Assembly: GCA_017165825.1 (NCBI GenBank)
Contig: CM029379.1
Coordinates: forward strand, 22,087,972-22,151,971
Direction of reading: 5' to 3'
Length of the DNA: 64,000 nucleotides
From: Hepsetus odoe
Taxonomy: Eukaryota; Chordata; Actinopteri; Characiformes; Hepsetidae
The translations under genes and the position numbers were made by a program. Position 1 is the stretch's first letter, and every line of letters begins with the position of its first letter. The notes beneath the pieces were generated by a model. The model saw only the letters and a program-made list of their open reading frames with translations. It ran no database searches and was not told where the DNA came from. Below, piece after piece: positions 59,313-64,000 of this stretch.

Positions 59313-60032
59313 AACAAATGTTATCCATAAATTGCAAAAGAAAAGACAAGGTCCCCACAAACTTTTGTGGTCTGGCTTAAATTTAGAGTATGTGTTGTCT
59401 GTATTTGTCTAGTGCTACTTTTCAAGCATCTCTACACTCTCATATTCTTCCTGATGGCTGCTGGTAGGATTTCCGGAGTGCATTTGTACGGTGCCATTTT
59501 AATTATGCATGTGGAAATGTGATCAGATGTGCAGTGGCAGGCAGGGCGAGACAAGGCCTTCAGATGAACACACTGGCACAGATAAGGTGCTCAGATAAAG
59601 CTGGATAGTGCTCCAGATAAGACTGCCATGAAGAGACTCTTCCTTTCATCCTTTCCAAAGCTTGTGTGTTTGTGTGCGTGTGTGCGTGCGTGTGCTCGCA
59701 AATATCATTAGATCTATAAGCTACATGTGAATGGAGGGCTGAAAGTGGCTGAACCCTAAATTTCTGAAGAAATGAATTGATAATGCTAGTGCTGTATACC
59801 TTCCCAGCTAATTGGCTGAAAGTTGAAAAAAGAGGGATAAAGAACTGTATATGAAATTAAACTAACTGGAACATCAAGTACAAAGCGATGATAAAACTGC
59901 GAGGCCAAAAATGTTCCCATTTAAAAAGTTGTGGTGAAATTGTTTTCACTAAAAGACAAAAGCCTGTTATATTTGATGGCAAATGGAAAAACTGTATATT
60001 TCAGATAATTCCAGACTTTTGAATGATAATAT
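59313..60032. other. Intronic sequence without recognised genes
   Basis: AT-rich with a short GT array near 59665-59693. Confidence 0.5.
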
Positions 60033-60276
60033 TTGCCTGGCATAGCAGCTCAGTGGGTAGTGCTGTCACCTCTCACTGAGAAGGTTCTGGGTTCAATAAC
60101 TAGTTTCCTGGTGGACTGAAGATGCGTAATCAGCTCCTAGATGACCGTGGCTGTGTTTGTCTGTGTGTCTGCGATGGTATGGACTGGTGACCTGTCCAAG
60201 ATGTTATGCTGCTTTTTGCCCTGAGAGCAGGGATTGGCTCCAGCACCACCAGCTCAGATAATGACTGAATGAATGT
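60033..60276 (+). repeat. Dispersed fish repeat family C with tRNA-like head
   Basis: The head has CAGCTCAGTGGGTAGTGC (A-box-like) and GGGTTCAATAAC (B-box-like). The body was partly lost and the 3' part has GGTGACCTGTCCAAG, GGGATTGGCTCCAGC and GAATGAATG. Shows the full order of the family: head, spacer, tail. Confidence 0.75.
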
Positions 60277-62439
60277 ATGACTGTCTGCTGTGTATGAAAG
60301 TGGGGTAATTAATAGTGTAACTCTGTGTTTTGCATGCAGGGGGTGTATTTTTGTTTGCTTTGATAAACACCCTGTGATTGGAGACACTGTGGAGATTTGG
60401 TTGCAGGAGGTTTCCTCTTTTTGCACACGGAAGCATATTGATTAATGCTTCTCCTAGAGCGTGCAGTGGAAGGCCACAGTAATTAATTCCTCCCTTTCGC
60501 ATCAGAGGAGGCCCTGTCAAGCCTCAGGACACACACACACACGCCACCTGCTGCTCCTCAAACCATGCACCAGGCAGCCTGATAGCTCTTAGGGAATACT
60601 CAGGGCACTAATAACAGCGTGCAAGAATTCATTACAAGACGATTTTATCGAGTTGGCTCCAAGCACCACCCACTTCCAGCAAACTCACCGCCACAGCCAA
60701 TCAAATAGCTCCTCCTGCTGCTCCAGTTCCATTCTGCTCTGTTCTATTTCACCCTTAGAATGTTATTATTTTATTCTAACTCCTAAAGGGTGGTGTCAAG
60801 CATAATTTATAGATCTTGCCAATTGTAAAAGAGGAAGAGGAGGCACTTGATGTAAAATAAGCGTTACATCTGTCATACTGGTGAGATCATTTCCTGTTTT
60901 TGCCATAGAATCTTGTAGCAATAATATCTTTTTAGCTAGATGATGTTCATCCTTGAGCAGAAAAGTCTCTCTCCAGAGTCTGGGAGAGGTTGAGAAAGCT
61001 GCTCACCCCAGAGTGGAAACCTTTTGAAAAGAGGTGAGAGGCTACGCGTTCTTGAGGCCCAAGGAAAAGCTGGGATGAGACTAAAGCCTTTAGAAGAGAA
61101 AAATCACCTGGTCCTTTAACTGCAGGTTTTTGAAGATTTTCGGTGAAGCCTTTTTGGTCTGAGTGGCTCTAAAATGTCACAACTCCAGCTCAAAAGGTCC
61201 AGCTGCATGGGCTAAAAGTGTGAGTCTATCAGGCTTGTAAGAACCACCTAAATGGCATTTGCCACCAGCTCTTATGCTAATGCCAGGGAAAAGCTGAATT
61301 GTGCTATAAGATTTTAACATTTATGTTACACCTATCTAATGCTTTTTAGAATTGTGTTTGTGTCTGTTCCATGCTGGCATCATTAAACACTTTATCATAT
61401 TTAGGTCCTTTTAGGATAAACGCCATTATGCACTTCATTCAGACATCACTGCTTCTCTTTAGAGTGCCACCATTGTTTATTTCCTGCATTTCCGACAGTG
61501 TTCTCTTTTGAGTGTGATGATGAACATCATCAGTTTCTCATGACTGATTGGGCAGAGGACATGCCTGGCACATTTCCATTGGTTAGCCTACCCTATGTCC
61601 CTACATCCTGCTGTGTGAGTGTGTCCCGAGGAAAGATGGTCCATTGGGTTTGCCTTGGTGTCACATTGATTGACAGCACATAAAAGACTTGTCAGCAGAT
61701 GTCATGCTCCCATGTAGTGTCCTTTACTGATGGCACTGAATGATACAGAGATAGACTGAGAGAGGGAGGTGTTAGAGAGATGTACTGCCTTGTATGGCAT
61801 TTTGCAAATAGCATTTTGACAGTCGTGCCAATAAAGCATTAAAGCGACAGTTCAAGGAGAAATGTAATTTGCAGTTTAGCTTCTAACCCCACATGTAGTG
61901 AGCCATGATGGAGATTAAGAACGACTTACTGCTGTCTGTAGAAATACTACATGTTTTTTTCCAAAACATAACCGTGCCACCTTAATGAAGAGGTAACTGT
62001 AGTTTGAATAGGATTGAAAGAAATTTTGGATTACATTTATGGACACTGACTTATATTTGTTAGCATTATTGACCTCATAGACCTGGTTCTAAACACAGTT
62101 TAGGACAGTTTGAGATGAGTGATGACTGAAGGACAGGGTTCATATGATGTTATTTGGTGGAGTTTACTTATTATATATATTTGCATCATAGCTCAAGTGC
62201 AAAATCGAAGAAGCAAACTTCCGACACTTTAAAATTGAATTGACCAATTGAATACAGTTGGGATTTTGGGGGAACTGCTTAATATTGATTTAAATGATGA
62301 GGGCCCTGAGTAAAAGTGACTTCACTTGGCCCATTTTTCTACTTTCTATTATACTGCACTTGCTCTCTATCTGTGCCTTGTCCATTTCTCTCCCCACACA
62401 CCCCACCCCCCCACTGCCCAGCAGGAACGATATGAAAGA
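60277..62439. other. Intronic sequence without recognised genes
   Basis: Unique sequence. 60420-60860 is fairly balanced in composition and might include a conserved element. No exon seen. Confidence 0.45.
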
Positions 62440-62685
62440 TTGAGATTAGAATTGAGTGAACAGAGCCGCTTTCCCCATGCTCTGCTCTGATTGGCTTTCA
62501 TTGTAAGAGGTATCACAGACTGAAAGCCTTAAACATCCCAAGGGGTGTCCATGCCAGGCCGCCGCATGGGCTGAATCTTTCCCCAGTTATCGGCCCACTC
62601 GATAAGGCACAAATATCCTTCATTGCGAACGTGTCAACCATACTAAAGCCAGTGCAATTTTGATTATAGGCTGCAGTGAGGGAGG
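62440..62685. promoter_or_regulatory. Candidate conserved non-coding element
   Basis: Non-repetitive, balanced block 7.3 kb after the neurexin exon with CTCTGATTGGC (CCAAT-like), AGTTATCGGCCC, GATAAGG and TTTTGATTATAGG. Inference only. Confidence 0.25.
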
Positions 62686-63323
62686 CAGTTGTTCATGTAT
62701 GAAGGGCACATGGGAAGGAGAGATACGAAGATGACAAGCCAAAAACTGATAGCCCTCACACAAAGAATGCAGGATTATGCAGCTCACTCTCAATCTCACT
62801 CACAGAGAGAGAGAGAGACAGAGAGAGAGAGGGGGAAAAATATGCACACTACTGTATTGATGAATATTAAACAATGCAGATTTGTTTGATGGAAAGAAGA
62901 AGCATAAGAATGTATGTATGAGATGAGAAGTATAATGTTTAAAAGTATAATAATGTATAAGATGAGAAGATGGTAAATGACTAAAGAGCAGAAGTAGGGT
63001 AGTGTAATTGAAACTCTCAACTTTGTATTTGAGTAAATTGAGAAGAAGAGAAAGCAGACAAGAGGGGAAAAAAGGCAAACAAGTATAGGACAAATGATCT
63101 CACAGAAATGCATTTGGGATCCATGGAAAATGTTTCAGAAAAGGAAAAAAATAGAAAAATGAGAGATGAAAAAGAAGGCGAGATGAGAGGTCAGGAGGTT
63201 AATCGCAGCTGCAATGACCAGAGGAAAGACCTCTGAGCATCCACAATCTGTTTATGCAGCACATTGGCTTTCACTGGGCCTCACACGCATGCATACAAAC
63301 ATTTTCTCTCTTTTTCTCTCTCT

Positions 63324-63332
<9 letters not shown>
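62686..63332. other. Intronic sequence without recognised genes
   Basis: Short GA array at 62804-62834 and AT-rich unique DNA. Confidence 0.5.

Positions 63333-63363
<31 letters not shown>
63333..63363 (+). repeat. (AC)n microsatellite, 31 bp
   Basis: Perfect AC run after a C/T-rich lead. Confidence 0.9.
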
Positions 63364-63365
<2 letters not shown>

Positions 63366-64000
63366 TAAGAGAGTTTTATGATGTTCCCTCCATAAAACTT
63401 TCAGAATATTGGCATAAACCATGCGGTTTTCCTAGTTCAGTTTTAAATGAGTTGCTTCCAGTATTTCCATTGTTACTTCAGGGGCTCCTGGCTAAATGTA
63501 TCCCTCAGCAGCAGCCTGAGGAAGCTCCTCCATCTGCTCTTCAGGACCATGGGCAACGGCACTGAGTCTGATGTGAACGGAAAGAAAGAGAGCAAGAAAA
63601 TCCCTTCTGAACTTACTCTTCATCTTCTCTTTTCATGTTAGCTCAGTGCTGTTGGTTAATGCTGAGAGATCCCTCCATCTCTCTGCTTCCTGCCTCACCC
63701 TGGAGGATACACACCCACCCACCCTCGCTCTCTCACTCACACACACACACACACACAAACCTATATATATAAATTTAGAGATATCTCATGAGAGCAAGGA
63801 ATCCCATTTTGGAATGCATTTTGTGCTTTCAGCTGAGAACAAGGGGTTTTCTCTTTGCCTTTTTATATAAATGCAGCAGGAAAAGGGCTTTTTGTGTTCG
63901 TTTCATATGCACATTAAACTGCACAGATCTACTGCAAAGAGGTGCCAAAAAGTAAACCAGCAAGGGCAAAAAACCTCTAAGGCACATCAATAATTTAATG
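63364..64000. other. Intronic sequence to the end of the window
   Basis: Contains a second short AC run at 63739-63757. A CAG after a T-rich stretch at 63481 resembles an acceptor, but the frame that follows is not neurexin. Confidence 0.45.

Larger units (their letters stand above)
55164..64000 (+). other. Intron downstream of the neurexin exon (runs off the window)
   Basis: The 8.8 kb after the donor contains one SINE, two dispersed fish repeats, microsatellites and otherwise unique sequence. The next expected coding segment (the NVGTDDI-type strand and the GGNATLQV segment leading to splice site 4) was not found on the plus strand. The intron therefore continues past 64000. Confidence 0.75.

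Noticed and set aside
63447..63641. Possible next neurexin exon after an acceptor-like CAG at 63481
   Set aside because: The translations in all plus-strand frames lack the NVGTDDI, GGNATLQV or other LNS6 segments.

Overview
The window looks like vertebrate, specifically teleost, nuclear DNA. It is almost entirely non-coding, dense in CA/GT and GA/CT microsatellites, and scattered with old Tc1-type DNA transposons, non-LTR retrotransposon pieces and tRNA-derived SINEs of kinds common in ray-finned fishes. The SINE set suggests an ostariophysan fish, but no species can be named from this.

Only one real protein-coding segment is visible: a 182-bp exon at 54982-55163 (+). It encodes 60 residues that form the start of the last LNS (laminin/neurexin/sex-hormone-binding-globulin) domain of a neurexin, a presynaptic adhesion receptor. 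It is the first exon shared by alpha- and beta-neurexin. Its residues mix vertebrate NRXN2-like and NRXN1-like positions, so the paralogue is left open, with nrxn2 slightly favoured. It has a long polypyrimidine tract plus AG acceptor and a GTAAGA donor. No other neurexin exon, alpha or beta-specific, was recognised, so the flanking introns appear to extend at least 55 kb upstream and 8.8 kb downstream within this window.

Layout. 1-4.4 kb: a decayed Tc1 copy, then a dispersed fish repeat. 5.6-6.3 kb: a cluster of three SINEs. 8.0 kb: a 100-bp alternating purine-pyrimidine tract. 11.7-12.5 kb: an internally deleted RTE-like LINE. 14.0-15.1 kb: an antisense L2/Maui-like LINE tail. 18.4-19.3 kb: a microsatellite cluster. 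19.9 and 25.0 kb: antisense SINEs. 25.3-29.9 kb: a transposon-rich block with two fold-back Tc1 derivatives, one RTE 5' half and one dead Tc1/mariner. 32.8-36.9 kb: compound microsatellites and three SINEs. 38-48 kb: more repeats and two SINEs. 52.5-53.1 kb: a polypurine tract. 55 kb: the neurexin exon. 56-60 kb: one SINE and two dispersed repeats.

There is no operon, no CRISPR array, no intact RNA gene and no intact transposase or reverse transcriptase. No previously undescribed system is evident. The best leads are the neurexin intron architecture, a few low-repeat blocks that read like conserved enhancers, the paired fold-back Tc1 derivatives, and the shared 3' tail between the LINE and one SINE family. 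The repeats are identified from recognition of motifs and phrases, not from a library search, and their edges are approximate.
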